Below are positions 1 through 6,480 of a stretch of 13,506 nucleotides of DNA, piece after piece. Numbering within the stretch: position 1 is the stretch's first letter; every line of letters begins with the position of its first letter. The notes under the pieces were generated by a model. It worked only from the letters and a program-made list of their open reading frames with translations, was not told the origin of the DNA and searched no databases. Source of the stretch: Sulfurimonas sp. GTDB lineage: Bacteria; Campylobacterota; Campylobacteria; Campylobacterales; Sulfurimonadaceae. The DNA lies in the NCBI RefSeq assembly GCF_023229105.1, contig NZ_JALNZY010000056.1, positions 1-13,506 on the forward strand, written 5' to 3'. A program made the translations under genes and the position numbers.

Positions 1-390
1 TTTGTAACATCAAGCCGCGGCATAAACTTTCCAGAATGGAAAGATGGGTTCAAAAATGGACTCATTTTCTCGACCCCCCATCCACTACATGTGTACGGTT
101 TGGATGATCATAATAACTACAAAATAACAATAGAAGAGATGCTCTTAAGAGAAGAACTAAAAGAGATAAAACTCATTGAAGTACTAAGTGATAGTGTATA
201 TATTGAGTATACAGACTTTGATTCGATGGAGCTGTCTTTTTCTAAAGCAAAAGAGATGATAAAAAAATCAGCTCAAAAGTCAATACCATATATATTTTCT
301 AGCAGTAACAATAAGTCGTGTGACTTTATAAACAAGATGCCAAACAGAACCCAAAACAATGGCTCTTTAGTTTTGAAAAATACAAAATAA
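1..390 (+). CDS. 3' end of an unrecognised upstream gene (5' end outside window)
   Basis: The frame is open from the first base of the window to a TAA at 388-390, so this is the C-terminal part (129 codons) of a gene that begins upstream. A GTG at 91 could be a start but has no Shine-Dalgarno and the frame is open before it, so I treat it as internal. I do not recognise a family. The first 90 or so residues look protein-like, mixing charged helical stretches (IEEMLLREELKEIK) with short beta-like ones (DSVYIEYTDF). The last 35 residues are rich in Ser and Asn and look less natural, while another frame becomes convincingly coding from 324 on. The gene may therefore be frameshifted near its end. 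No signal peptide, membrane segment or catalytic motif can be seen in this part. Confidence 0.5.
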   Translation, partial: FVTSSRGINFPEWKDGFKNGLIFSTPHPLHVYGLDDHNNYKITIEEMLLREELKEIKLIEVLSDSVYIEYTDFDSMELSFSKAKEMIKKSAQKSIPYIFSSSNNKSCDFINKMPNRTQNNGSLVLKNTK

Positions 391-479
391 CAGTAGAGGA
401 GTATAAGAACATGCTGAAAAATCTTATAGCACGCTTGTTAAAGGCATTTAAAAAGCGAAGATGGGGTGAAAACTCATGA
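324..479 (+). other. Coding-like segment in the +3 frame: likely true C-terminus of the upstream gene
   Basis: From 324 the third frame is open to a TGA at 477-479 and reads like real protein, including NPKQWLFSFEKYKITVEEYK followed by a basic helix ending KKRRWGENS. Its stop overlaps the traW ATG as ATGA, the same coupling seen at many other junctions of this operon. The frame is blocked upstream by stops at 300, 306, 312 and 321. A shift out of frame 1 would have to fall between 324 and 387, or two small indels could pass through frame 2, which is open from 263 to 328. A sequencing or assembly error, or a genuinely broken gene, would both explain this. The YKIT(I/V)EE motif also occurs at 118-138 in frame 1. 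Confidence 0.4.
411..479 (+). CDS. Possible 22-aa cationic amphipathic peptide (alternative reading)
   Basis: An ATG at 411 lies 9 nt after a strong Shine-Dalgarno, AGAGGAG at 395-401, and opens a 22-codon frame ending in an ATGA overlap with traW. The peptide contains a leucine-rich basic stretch (NLIARLLKAFKKRR) that would form an amphipathic cationic helix. This reading needs no frameshift, because the frame-1 gene stops at 390 just before the Shine-Dalgarno. The competing and slightly preferred view is that it is merely the tail of the frame-shifted upstream gene, since coding character extends well upstream of the ATG. Function unknown. Confidence 0.25.
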   Translation: MLKNLIARLLKAFKKRRWGENS

Positions 480-1093
480 AACTGTTTGTAATTTTATGCT
501 TAATTTCACAACTTCTTTGGAGTGAAATTTTCATATTTCATGATGGAAAGACTTATGACTTCGCGGAAAAAAATGCATTAGAAGACATTCAAGAACATAT
601 AAAAAAGAATGAAAGCAAGATTGAACAAAAAATCAAGCAGCTCAATATTGAACAAAAAAATAAGATTAGAGATTGGAAACCGGAGCAAAACAAATTAACT
701 GCAGCCACAAAAGATAAAACTTTTTATCCCGACATAACATATATCGTGCCGCAAGATATAAAAGACTCTCAAGGCAGAGTTATGTATGCAAAAGGATTTA
801 GGCTCAATCCTGCGGATTATGTGCATATGCAGCAGGAAATCGTGATCATCGATGCAAACAACAAAATAGAGATAGAGTGGGCAAAAAAGAACAGTTATCT
901 TGACAGTGCAAAATATATGATTCTGCTCTCAAGCGGCAATGCTTTTAAAATCACTGAGGAGTTTAAAAAACCTGCTTACTACTTAACAAAAGATATTGCA
1001 GATAAATATAAAATCGAAAAAACTCCGAGTATTGTAAAGCAAGTCGGAAATCAAATAGAAGTGAGGGAAATATGTTTAAAAGATTGCCAATAA
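476..1093 (+). CDS. traW: TraW, F-type pilus assembly protein
   Basis: TraW is a periplasmic protein needed for F-pilus assembly and acts with TraU and TrbC. The product is 205 aa, close to the roughly 210 aa of F TraW. A signal peptide covers about residues 1-16 (LFVILCLISQLLWS). After a lysine-rich helical linker (about 35-75) comes the family core: YPDITYIVPQDIKDSQGRV, then AKGFRLNPADYV, then IIDANNKIEIEWAKK, and near the C-terminus KYKIEKTPSIVKQVGNQIEV. This matches the F TraW pattern of a DxxGRVI element, an NPLDYV element and a VPAFV-like strand. The extreme C-terminus carries two cysteines (ICLKDCQ). The ATG at 476 follows GGGG at 463-466 and overlaps the preceding stop as ATGA; the 3' end overlaps traU by 22 bp. 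Unlike in F, traW here precedes traA. Confidence 0.9.
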   Translation: MKLFVILCLISQLLWSEIFIFHDGKTYDFAEKNALEDIQEHIKKNESKIEQKIKQLNIEQKNKIRDWKPEQNKLTAATKDKTFYPDITYIVPQDIKDSQGRVMYAKGFRLNPADYVHMQQEIVIIDANNKIEIEWAKKNSYLDSAKYMILLSSGNAFKITEEFKKPAYYLTKDIADKYKIEKTPSIVKQVGNQIEVREICLKDCQ

Positions 1094-2031
1094 TTTATTT
1101 TGCATTTGTTGTAAATGCTTTCGCAGTTTGCGCACCAACGGGAGCGTTAACATTGGACTTGATAGGAAAGATTGATTACGGTGCAATGTTTCCTTTGCGT
1201 ATTGCAGGTGCAACGATTATACCAGGTAGAATGTCAGATAGTTCAAGCCATGTAAGTAGTCCTATTTGTGTATGTACGGATCCATTTCCAAGAGTAGGGA
1301 TACCGGTATCTTACTTTGAACCATCTCGTATAATCGAAGTAGTTTCAGATGCATGGTGTTTTCCTACATTTGGCTTTGGAACGGGCTACGGAAAAATAGG
1401 CGGTGGAACATACGGGGATGGGCAGGATAGGCAGAAAACTTTTTATCAGGCACATTATTTAATATTTCCTATCTTTGCTCTACTTGAGTTGTTAACTGAT
1501 TTTGTATGTTTACAAAGTACAGGAGCAGATTATGCGTATGTTACAGAGGTAGATCCCCTTTGGAATAGCGATACGCTTAGTGCTTTTATGACACCGGAAG
1601 CTTTACTATTTGGCAACCCTGTAGCAAATTTATCATGTGTTGCTGATTCAGTTGCATCTATTCTTTTTAATCCAATAGATCCACTTTTTTGGTGCAAAGG
1701 CAGTTGGGGCAATGCTTACCCTCTTACAGGCTGGACAAATACTAAAAATACAGTTGAAGATGCTGCAAGTGTGGCAGCTTCGATGATTTACAAATTACAT
1801 AGACAGTTAATATTGTGGGGTAGCTGGGGACAGGCTGGTCTTTGCGGTTACTATCCGGCTCCTATTTGGAGAAAGTCGGCATACCGATTACAACTGGTGA
1901 CTCCGATTCCGTCGTTTGCAACAACAATAGGTACAAGCGGTTTAATGTGGACTCCTGGGCACAACCCACCTTTCATAGGTGATAATTTTGGCTTTATGTT
2001 GTTCAAAAAAAGAGATTGTTGTGTTTTATAA
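1072..2031 (+). CDS. traU: TraU, F-type pilus assembly / DNA transfer protein
   Basis: TraU is a cysteine-rich periplasmic protein of the F-type apparatus that works with TraW, TrbC and TraH and affects DNA transfer more than pilus formation. The product is 319 aa against about 330 in F. A signal peptide (LPIIYFAFVVNAFA) leads to a mature protein starting near Cys20. Family features visible are LIGKIDYGAMFPLRIAG, the paired cysteines in SSPICVCTDPFPRVGIPVSY, SDAWCFPTFGFG, and the aromatic and glycine-rich C-terminal half (HRQLILWGSWGQAGLCGYY). I count ten cysteines, ending in a CC pair. The ATG at 1072 lies inside the 3' end of traW and follows GAGGG just upstream, so the two genes are probably translationally coupled. 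Confidence 0.92.
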   Translation: MFKRLPIIYFAFVVNAFAVCAPTGALTLDLIGKIDYGAMFPLRIAGATIIPGRMSDSSSHVSSPICVCTDPFPRVGIPVSYFEPSRIIEVVSDAWCFPTFGFGTGYGKIGGGTYGDGQDRQKTFYQAHYLIFPIFALLELLTDFVCLQSTGADYAYVTEVDPLWNSDTLSAFMTPEALLFGNPVANLSCVADSVASILFNPIDPLFWCKGSWGNAYPLTGWTNTKNTVEDAASVAASMIYKLHRQLILWGSWGQAGLCGYYPAPIWRKSAYRLQLVTPIPSFATTIGTSGLMWTPGHNPPFIGDNFGFMLFKKRDCCVL

Positions 2032-2041
2032 GGAGAATACA

Positions 2042-2878
2042 ATGCAAAAATTAATTTTACTGTTAATAATTTGTTTTACAGGTTTACAAGCCTCTGATGA
2101 ACAAAATGAATCAAAAATCTATTTAGATAAATATAGCACTGATGTTGAGAAAGCCAAAAAAGAGATTGATATCGATTACAATGCAGATATAAGTGCATCC
2201 AAATTATTTAAAGATATAAATATTTCTAATTCTATCAAAGCCGATGCAAAAGAGATTGTTAAGAACAAATTTACGGATGAAAAGATAAAAAATGATGCAG
2301 AAGATGATGCTCAAGTAATTCATACTGATAAGTTTAAAAAACAATTTCGTGAGGCAAAAGATAATTTGCTTTATGATAAAAAATTAAATTGGAGTGCACA
2401 GGCGGCAGTAGCTAAAGAACATATCAAATCAAACCAAGCAACGGGGCAAGACAATTTTTATTTTAACTCAAAAGAAACAATCTATATTTTCATTAGCTCT
2501 TCTATGCCAAAGGCAACTATCAAAAATTATCTTGAGAGTACAAAACATATTCAAAACAATGTAGTTTTTGTATTGCAAGGTGCTATAGGCGGTATGCAAA
2601 AAATAAAGCCTACATTGATTTGGATAAAAGATCTCATAGGCAAAGAATACGCCAATGCAAAGATCATAATAGAGCCGAGAATATCTAAAAAGTTTGATAT
2701 AGAGCGAGTACCTGCAATTTTATATACACAACATGACATATTAGATGTAAAAAGCGATATCGGCGATACCTTTATCTTTTACGGTGATATGCCATTTATA
2801 TATGCTCTCAAGAAGATGCTAGAAAAAAAGCAAAATGATTTTTTAGCAAGCATTGTAAAAAAGTTAGAAACAAGATGA
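2042..2878 (+). CDS. trbC: TrbC, F-type pilin assembly protein
   Basis: TrbC of the F-type family is a periplasmic protein with a thioredoxin-like fold that interacts with TraW during pilus assembly. I choose the ATG at 2042 because GGAG at 2032-2035 precedes it and it opens a signal peptide (KLILLLIICFTGLQA); the frame could extend to an ATG at 1979, but that lies inside traU and adds non-secretory sequence. The product is 278 aa, longer than the roughly 212 aa of F TrbC, because of an N-terminal lysine- and aspartate-rich helical region (about 20-135). The family domain spans about 145-245: IYIFISSSMPKATIKNYL, FVLQGAIGGM, IIIEPRISKKFDIERVPAIL. No CXXC is present, as is normal for this family. 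Its stop overlaps the next start as ATGA. Confidence 0.88.
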   Translation: MQKLILLLIICFTGLQASDEQNESKIYLDKYSTDVEKAKKEIDIDYNADISASKLFKDINISNSIKADAKEIVKNKFTDEKIKNDAEDDAQVIHTDKFKKQFREAKDNLLYDKKLNWSAQAAVAKEHIKSNQATGQDNFYFNSKETIYIFISSSMPKATIKNYLESTKHIQNNVVFVLQGAIGGMQKIKPTLIWIKDLIGKEYANAKIIIEPRISKKFDIERVPAILYTQHDILDVKSDIGDTFIFYGDMPFIYALKKMLEKKQNDFLASIVKKLETR

Positions 2879-3303
2879 AAAGAGTACTTCTATTTTTTAT
2901 ATTCGCATTAAATCTTTTTGCGAGTACTCCGGTACTTAATTTAAATGGTATCTACTTCTATGATGTCAAAGAAGTTTTAAATTATTCAAATTCAAAAGAC
3001 AGAAGAAAACTCTTCTTGCTGTTTTCTTCTGAAAAATGCAGTAGTTGCGTAAGTTTTAAAAATAAACTTGCGTCATTGGATAGCGATACTAAAAACTCTT
3101 TAAACTCAAGGTTTATTTTTGCCATTGTCGAAGATGAAGCAAAAATGTTCCAAATGTTTCAAATTAAATCTACTCCTACAACTTTTGTGATGACACAAGA
3201 TAAAAAATTTGTTATTGCTCCAATGGTGGGTGAGCCTATAGATATTTCCCTATTTATTGATTATCTTTTTAAAATTTCTGAAATTCAAAGAAATTATGAA
3301 TAA
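2875..3303 (+). CDS. Periplasmic thioredoxin-like disulfide oxidoreductase (TrbB-like role)
   Basis: The 142-aa product has a signal peptide (KRVLLFFIFALNLFAS) and a thioredoxin-fold core. The strand KLFLLFSSEKCSSC carries a CXXC active site at Cys55 and Cys58, and STPTTFVM supplies the expected cis-proline at Pro101. F-type systems commonly encode such an enzyme (F TrbB has disulfide isomerase activity, and F TraF has a degenerate fold). It fits the many cysteines of TraU, TraH and the protein at 12233. Sequence alone does not say whether it oxidises, reduces or isomerises. Translation is coupled to trbC by an ATGA overlap. Its last codons (AAT TAT GAA TAA) form the beginning of the first repeat copy at 3291. 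Confidence 0.85.
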   Translation: MKRVLLFFIFALNLFASTPVLNLNGIYFYDVKEVLNYSNSKDRRKLFLLFSSEKCSSCVSFKNKLASLDSDTKNSLNSRFIFAIVEDEAKMFQMFQIKSTPTTFVMTQDKKFVIAPMVGEPIDISLFIDYLFKISEIQRNYE

Positions 3304-3341
3304 GAGATAAATAATAGAAAAGGTTAAAAAATGAAGAAAAT
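3291..3341 (+). repeat. Leader repeat, copy 1 (before mini-ORF and traA)
   Basis: This is the first of three similar blocks. It starts with AAATTATGAATAAG, contains AAAAGGTTAAAAA, and runs into ATGAAGAAAAT. By my alignment it matches copy 2 at about 44 of 51 positions without gaps, and the distance from block start to ATG is 40 nt in all three copies. The block overlaps the 3' end of the thioredoxin-like gene. It contains a tiny frame ATG AAT AAG AGA TAA (Met-Asn-Lys-Arg-stop). The purine run near the ATG may act as a ribosome site; the role of the upstream core is unknown. Confidence 0.7.
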
Positions 3342-3354
3342 AGATCCAGGTTGA
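3331..3354 (+). other. Seven-codon mini-ORF after repeat copy 1, probable gene remnant or leader peptide
   Basis: The ATG located by the repeat opens a frame of only seven codons (MKKIDPG) before TGA. The first eleven bases, ATGAAGAAAAT, are identical to the start of traK after copy 2, then similarity ends abruptly. This looks like the preserved 5' end of a signal-peptide gene whose body has been lost, or a short leader peptide in the 5' region of the pilin mRNA. The stretch from 3342 to 3404 holds no gene. Confidence 0.35.
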
Positions 3355-3404
3355 AACAACATTTTTCTTAACAGTTCAAACAAATAAAAATTATGGAGAT
3401 AAAA

Positions 3405-3695
3405 ATGAAAGAAAGAAAAACTTTTGCGGTAATAGCTGTAATGCTAATGATTTTTAGTGTATCAGCTATTGCAGGAACAACTGATACACTAGGAATGTCT
3501 GGACTATGGGCAAAGGTTCAAGCGATTCTAACGGATCAATACCTACAGCCTATTATTGTTGTGGGAATGCTTGGTATGGCAGTATTTAGGGCTTATAAAG
3601 AACATCCTTTTCAGGGTGTTATGGTTGGTGCTTTAGCACTTATAATTGGGCAGCTTGACAGTATCGCACAAGCTATAGCAGGAGCAATGATTTAA
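3405..3695 (+). CDS. traA: TraA, F-type propilin
   Basis: The product is the major pilus subunit. I choose the ATG at 3405 because GGAGA at 3395-3399 sits just upstream; an in-frame ATG at 3393 overlaps that Shine-Dalgarno. From 3405 the propilin is 96 aa. Signal peptidase should cut after SAIA (Ala23), leaving a mature pilin of about 73 aa, close to the 70 aa of F pilin. The mature chain has the expected architecture: a polar N-terminus (GTTDTLGMSGLWAKVQ), a first hydrophobic helix (about 48-61), a short basic loop (FRAYKEHPF) and a second hydrophobic helix (about 70-92). Position directly before traL and traE supports the call. The preceding 100 bp have no overlap with an upstream gene, so this is the most likely place for an independent promoter or mRNA processing. 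Confidence 0.85.
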   Translation: MKERKTFAVIAVMLMIFSVSAIAGTTDTLGMSGLWAKVQAILTDQYLQPIIVVGMLGMAVFRAYKEHPFQGVMVGALALIIGQLDSIAQAIAGAMI

Positions 3696-3991
3696 TGAGT
3701 GACTATGTGAAAATTTATCGAAGCATCAACAAAGATATTACGATAGGTAATTATACGCTTAAAGACATGGCTATTCCGATAATCGGAATAGCTGTTGCAA
3801 AAGTTTTTAAATTTGGATTTACACCTACTTTAATCACAATCGGTATTTCTATGTATATGATGATTTTTTTAAAAGAGTTGAACGAAACAAGAGTAAAAGG
3901 TTATTATCGAGGAGTTTTGTGGTGGTATGGCATAACAAATCCTGATTTAAAAACTTTTCCAAAAAGCCATGAAAGGGAGTTTATAAAATGA
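3695..3991 (+). CDS. traL: TraL, F-type inner-membrane assembly protein
   Basis: TraL is a small inner-membrane protein (VirB3-like) required for pilus assembly. The 98-aa product matches F TraL in length and layout: a polar N-terminus (KIYRSINKDITIGNYTLKD), two adjacent hydrophobic segments (about 26-38 and 43-60), then a conserved-looking tail with KGYYRGVLWWYGI and aromatic and basic residues before the end. Its ATG overlaps the traA stop by one base, and AGGAG at 3680-3684 provides the ribosome site. The gene carries a perfect palindrome near its start (see 3770-3792). Confidence 0.85.
   Translation: MSDYVKIYRSINKDITIGNYTLKDMAIPIIGIAVAKVFKFGFTPTLITIGISMYMMIFLKELNETRVKGYYRGVLWWYGITNPDLKTFPKSHEREFIK
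3770..3792. repeat. Perfect inverted repeat inside traL (11-bp arms, 1-nt centre)
   Basis: GCTATTCCGAT, a central A, then ATCGGAATAGC form a perfect palindrome. As RNA it would fold into a 9-bp stem with a five-base ATAAT loop, GC-rich for this sequence. It lies about 75 nt after the traA stop, within codons for MAIPIIGIAVA. It could limit expression downstream of the pilin gene, protect the traA mRNA 3' end, or bind a dimeric regulator; it could also be chance in codons for hydrophobic residues. Confidence 0.6.
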
Positions 3992-4533
3992 TTAGAAAAT
4001 ATTTTAAAAATGAGTATGACAGATTAGTTGCAAAAGAGCTTGCAAATAAAATAGTTTCAATAATACTTGCATCTGCTTTAAGTATTTCTTCTTTTACTAT
4101 ATACAAGCTTTATGAAGAGCAAAAAATAATTATTTTGCCTGCAAGCGTGCAAAAAGAGTTTTGGGCAACATCTAAGGATGTAAGCGAATCATATCTTGAG
4201 CAGATGGGGCAGTATATATCAACGGCACTTTTAAATGTTTCTCCAAACAGTGTAGAAACACAGTTTAAATTTGTTTTAGATTTGGCAGCACCTCATTTTT
4301 ACCAAAACTTGAAGCTAGACCTGGAAAATCAAAAAAGGTATTTAGTAGAAAACGGTATCACGAGTGCGTTTTGGGCAAAATCATTCAAGTTTGAAAAAGA
4401 CCATATAACGGTGCAGGGAATGAAGCATAATATTATCGGGGATAAAGTAGTAGAGAAAAGAGGAATCACTTTAAAAATCTACTTTGAAGTGCAAAGCGGC
4501 AGATTCTATATCTCATCGTTTACAATCAAGTAA
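3988..4533 (+). CDS. traE: TraE, F-type pilus assembly protein (VirB5/VirB8-like position)
   Basis: TraE is an inner-membrane-anchored protein with a periplasmic domain, structurally VirB8-like, required for pilus assembly. The 181-aa product is close to the 188 aa of F TraE. One membrane anchor is visible at about residues 23-42 (KIVSIILASALSISSFTIY), followed by the periplasmic domain with the family-like stretch YLEQMGQYISTALLNVSPNSV and a C-terminal beta region (VEKRGITLKIYFEVQSGRFY). It overlaps traL by ATGA, and GGGAG lies about 10 nt before the ATG. It is followed by a 38-bp gap that is almost entirely repeat copy 2. Confidence 0.88.
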   Translation: MIRKYFKNEYDRLVAKELANKIVSIILASALSISSFTIYKLYEEQKIIILPASVQKEFWATSKDVSESYLEQMGQYISTALLNVSPNSVETQFKFVLDLAAPHFYQNLKLDLENQKRYLVENGITSAFWAKSFKFEKDHITVQGMKHNIIGDKVVEKRGITLKIYFEVQSGRFYISSFTIK

Positions 4534-4582
4534 ATTATGAATAAGTAGTGAATAATAAGAAAGGCTAAAAAATGAAGAAAAT
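4532..4582 (+). repeat. Leader repeat, copy 2 (before traK)
   Basis: This second block begins with the identical core AAATTATGAATAAG immediately after the traE stop and ends with AAAGGCTAAAAA before the traK ATG, which is 40 nt from the block start. The tiny frame here is ATG AAT AAG TAG. It occupies essentially the whole traE-traK gap, one of few true gaps in the operon. Confidence 0.7.
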
Positions 4583-5282
4583 CATATTGTTCATAACTTT
4601 TGTTACCTATGTTTTAAATGCGGATGTAACAAATAGTTTTGACTATAAAGACAATGAAACATTGAGGATACGCATAAGTAAAGATTCTGTCAATAGAATT
4701 GTATTGCCCAATGAAATTACAGGGAAAATATATTCTCAAGAGAAAAACATAAATATTCAAACCAATGGTAGTGAGGCTTATGTAAAAGTTATCCCAAAGA
4801 AAAAAATGGAGGTTGTGGATAAAAAAATCATTGAAAGTGAGATTATATATGCGGACAATGAGGTAGAGGTGTTTTTTCTAACCGACAAAAAAACTTATGC
4901 CGTTATTTTTGTTCCCGATAAGATAGATCCACGAACCGTGTATATAACTGATAGCTCACTTGCAAAAGAGGATGTAGTAAAGATAGAAAAAGGTGAAGCG
5001 GAGTATATAAAAAATATAAAAAATATTTTTAGATTAGCTATTGAAAATAGGCTTAATAGTAGTTTTAATGTAGTAAAGAAAAATGAAAGGTATGACGACT
5101 TTCTTTTTTTAAGTCGTTTTGACGGAATTAATTATCAAGTATATAAATTCTTTTTGAAAGACAATGATGATGCAGGGATGGAAAAAGCAAACAAGATAGT
5201 GAAAAACAAGATAGCAGCGACTGCCTTATTTGAGCATAATTATTTTGTATTGGCGGAAAAGGAGGCAAGTAGTGGAAGATAA
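4572..5282 (+). CDS. traK: TraK, F-type outer-membrane core (secretin-like) protein
   Basis: TraK forms the outer-membrane core of F-type systems together with TraV and TraB, in the position of VirB9. The 236-aa product is close to the 242 aa of F TraK. A signal peptide (KKIILFITFVTYVLNA) is followed by a beta-rich protein: LRIRISKDSVNRIVLPNEI, then EAYVKVIPKKKMEVVD, then EVEVFFLTDKKTYAVIFVPDKI, which matches the TraK pattern of an N-terminal secretin-like domain and a central strand-rich domain. The gene lies between traE and traB as in F. Its last codons overlap the proposed traB start by 11 bp. The first 17 bases of the gene are identical to those at 6884 in the short traV gene. Confidence 0.85.
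   Translation: MKKIILFITFVTYVLNADVTNSFDYKDNETLRIRISKDSVNRIVLPNEITGKIYSQEKNINIQTNGSEAYVKVIPKKKMEVVDKKIIESEIIYADNEVEVFFLTDKKTYAVIFVPDKIDPRTVYITDSSLAKEDVVKIEKGEAEYIKNIKNIFRLAIENRLNSSFNVVKKNERYDDFLFLSRFDGINYQVYKFFLKDNDDAGMEKANKIVKNKIAATALFEHNYFVLAEKEASSGR
5261..5265 (+). promoter_or_regulatory. Shine-Dalgarno deciding the traB GTG start
   Basis: GGAGG lies six bases before the GTG at 5272. The alternative TTG at 5230 has no comparable site and would add 14 residues read over traK, so the GTG is preferred. Confidence 0.75.
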
Positions 5283-6480
5283 AAATGAAGAAACTGTATC
5301 TACTAATATAGATGCACAAAAAGAGCAAAGAAACATTAAGCTCATAGCAGGGGGAGCTATTTTGACTTTACTTGTAGTGTGGAGAGTATGGGTTACTTTG
5401 GCTTCGGTAGATGAACCACGAGTTGAAAAAGAAGATATTAGAATTTTTAAAAACGATGACATGATAAAAACAAAATACATAGGAGAGATTGCACCGGAGT
5501 TAAGCTCACAAAAAAAAGAGATGCAGATGATGAAAAAATTGCAAAAAGAGCAACAAGATATCATAAACCGATTGCTAACAAAAGAGGAGATGCAAAAAGA
5601 GGAAGAAAGAGCAACCGGTGTTGATTTTAAGTACTCTGGACGTGAACAAAACAACCTCTCTTTTCCTGCTCCTTTTCAAAGTGCAGACAGTGGCAATATG
5701 CCGCTGCAAAAACCTATAGAAAAAACAACAAGAATTGAGCCGATGCAAGAGAGCATGATTTTTGACATAAAAAAAAATGATACGAATGATACTGCTAAAA
5801 ATTTCCCGCCACAAAAAGATAAAAAAGACATTATTTTAGCTCCGGGTGTCCTCATAAAGGCAAGATTGATAAGCGGTGTTAGAGCGCCAACATTGACTAA
5901 AGCAGTAAATGAGCCGCAGCCCGTTTTTATGAAAGTAACTGACTTGGCAATCCTTCCCAATCACGCAAAAGCAAATATTAAAGACTGCATGATAAAAGGA
6001 GAGGGAAAAGGAGATCTCTCAACGGAGAGTGTTTTCATAAGGACAAATTTTCTTTCGTGTACTACGAATGACGGAGAAGTTCTTGTATCTAAACTTTCAG
6101 GTAGTGTATATGGAAAAAGTGGAACTAATGGAATAGGCGGTGTAGTTGTTAGTAAGCAGGGTGCATTACTTGGCAGAAGCTTAATCGCCGGTTTTGTAGA
6201 TGGGTTTGCAAGAAGTGCGGCTAACCAATACCAAAGTGTCTTAACGAGCACAACTGGAACATTAACCACAACCGAAGGAATGAGCAACGATGAGATGCTA
6301 AAAAGTGGTGCTTACGGCGGTATAGCGCAAGGCAGCAAGGAGATTAGCAAATTTTATATGGATATGGTTAAACAAATAGAGCCGTCAATAGAAATAAAGC
6401 CAGATATAGATGTTGATGTCATGGTTACTGACACATCGGTTATTCAGTTTCAAAAAAATACGGTAGGAGTCAAAAAATGA
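5272..6480 (+). CDS. traB: TraB, F-type core channel protein (VirB10 family)
   Basis: TraB spans the envelope and links the inner membrane to the TraK/TraV outer-membrane core. From the GTG at 5272 the product is 402 aa, somewhat shorter than the 475 aa of F TraB. In order: a short cytoplasmic tail, one membrane segment (about 23-45, NIKLIAGGAILTLLVVWRVW), a helical coiled-coil region rich in Lys, Glu and Gln (about 77-113), a variable linker, and the VirB10-like beta-barrel domain from about 188. That domain shows APGVLIKARLISGVRAPT and PNHAKANIKDCMIKG, with cysteines at about 239 and 263. The glycine- and alanine-rich antenna region is GALLGRSLIAGFVDGFARSA (about 297-316). It overlaps the next gene by ATGA. 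Confidence 0.92.
   Translation: MEDKNEETVSTNIDAQKEQRNIKLIAGGAILTLLVVWRVWVTLASVDEPRVEKEDIRIFKNDDMIKTKYIGEIAPELSSQKKEMQMMKKLQKEQQDIINRLLTKEEMQKEEERATGVDFKYSGREQNNLSFPAPFQSADSGNMPLQKPIEKTTRIEPMQESMIFDIKKNDTNDTAKNFPPQKDKKDIILAPGVLIKARLISGVRAPTLTKAVNEPQPVFMKVTDLAILPNHAKANIKDCMIKGEGKGDLSTESVFIRTNFLSCTTNDGEVLVSKLSGSVYGKSGTNGIGGVVVSKQGALLGRSLIAGFVDGFARSAANQYQSVLTSTTGTLTTTEGMSNDEMLKSGAYGGIAQGSKEISKFYMDMVKQIEPSIEIKPDIDVDVMVTDTSVIQFQKNTVGVKK

Noticed and set aside
74..79. C6 tract in the upstream gene as a phase-variation site
   Set aside because: Poly-C tracts that vary in epsilonproteobacteria are usually longer; six bases is weak and the frame is open through it.
376..381. Programmed -1 frameshift at GAAAAAT joining frame 1 to frame 3
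   Set aside because: The heptamer does not fit X XXY YYZ in the frame-1 register, and no stimulatory structure is evident; an indel is simpler.
1979..2041. Earlier ATG extending trbC into traU
   Set aside because: The extension gives a non-signal N-terminus, while the ATG at 2042 has a Shine-Dalgarno and opens a proper signal peptide.
3350..3366. Small hairpin GTTG-AAA-CAAC followed by five T as a terminator
   Set aside because: A 4-bp stem with a short T run in AT-rich DNA is too weak to call a terminator, although it lies in a plausible place before traA.
5230..5271. TTG start adding 14 residues to TraB
   Set aside because: No Shine-Dalgarno is present there, whereas GGAGG sits six bases before the GTG at 5272.
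5226..6287. Minus-strand open frames opposite traB and other genes
   Set aside because: They lie antisense to strongly supported genes, have odd composition and no convincing ribosome site or family feature; they are frame shadows.
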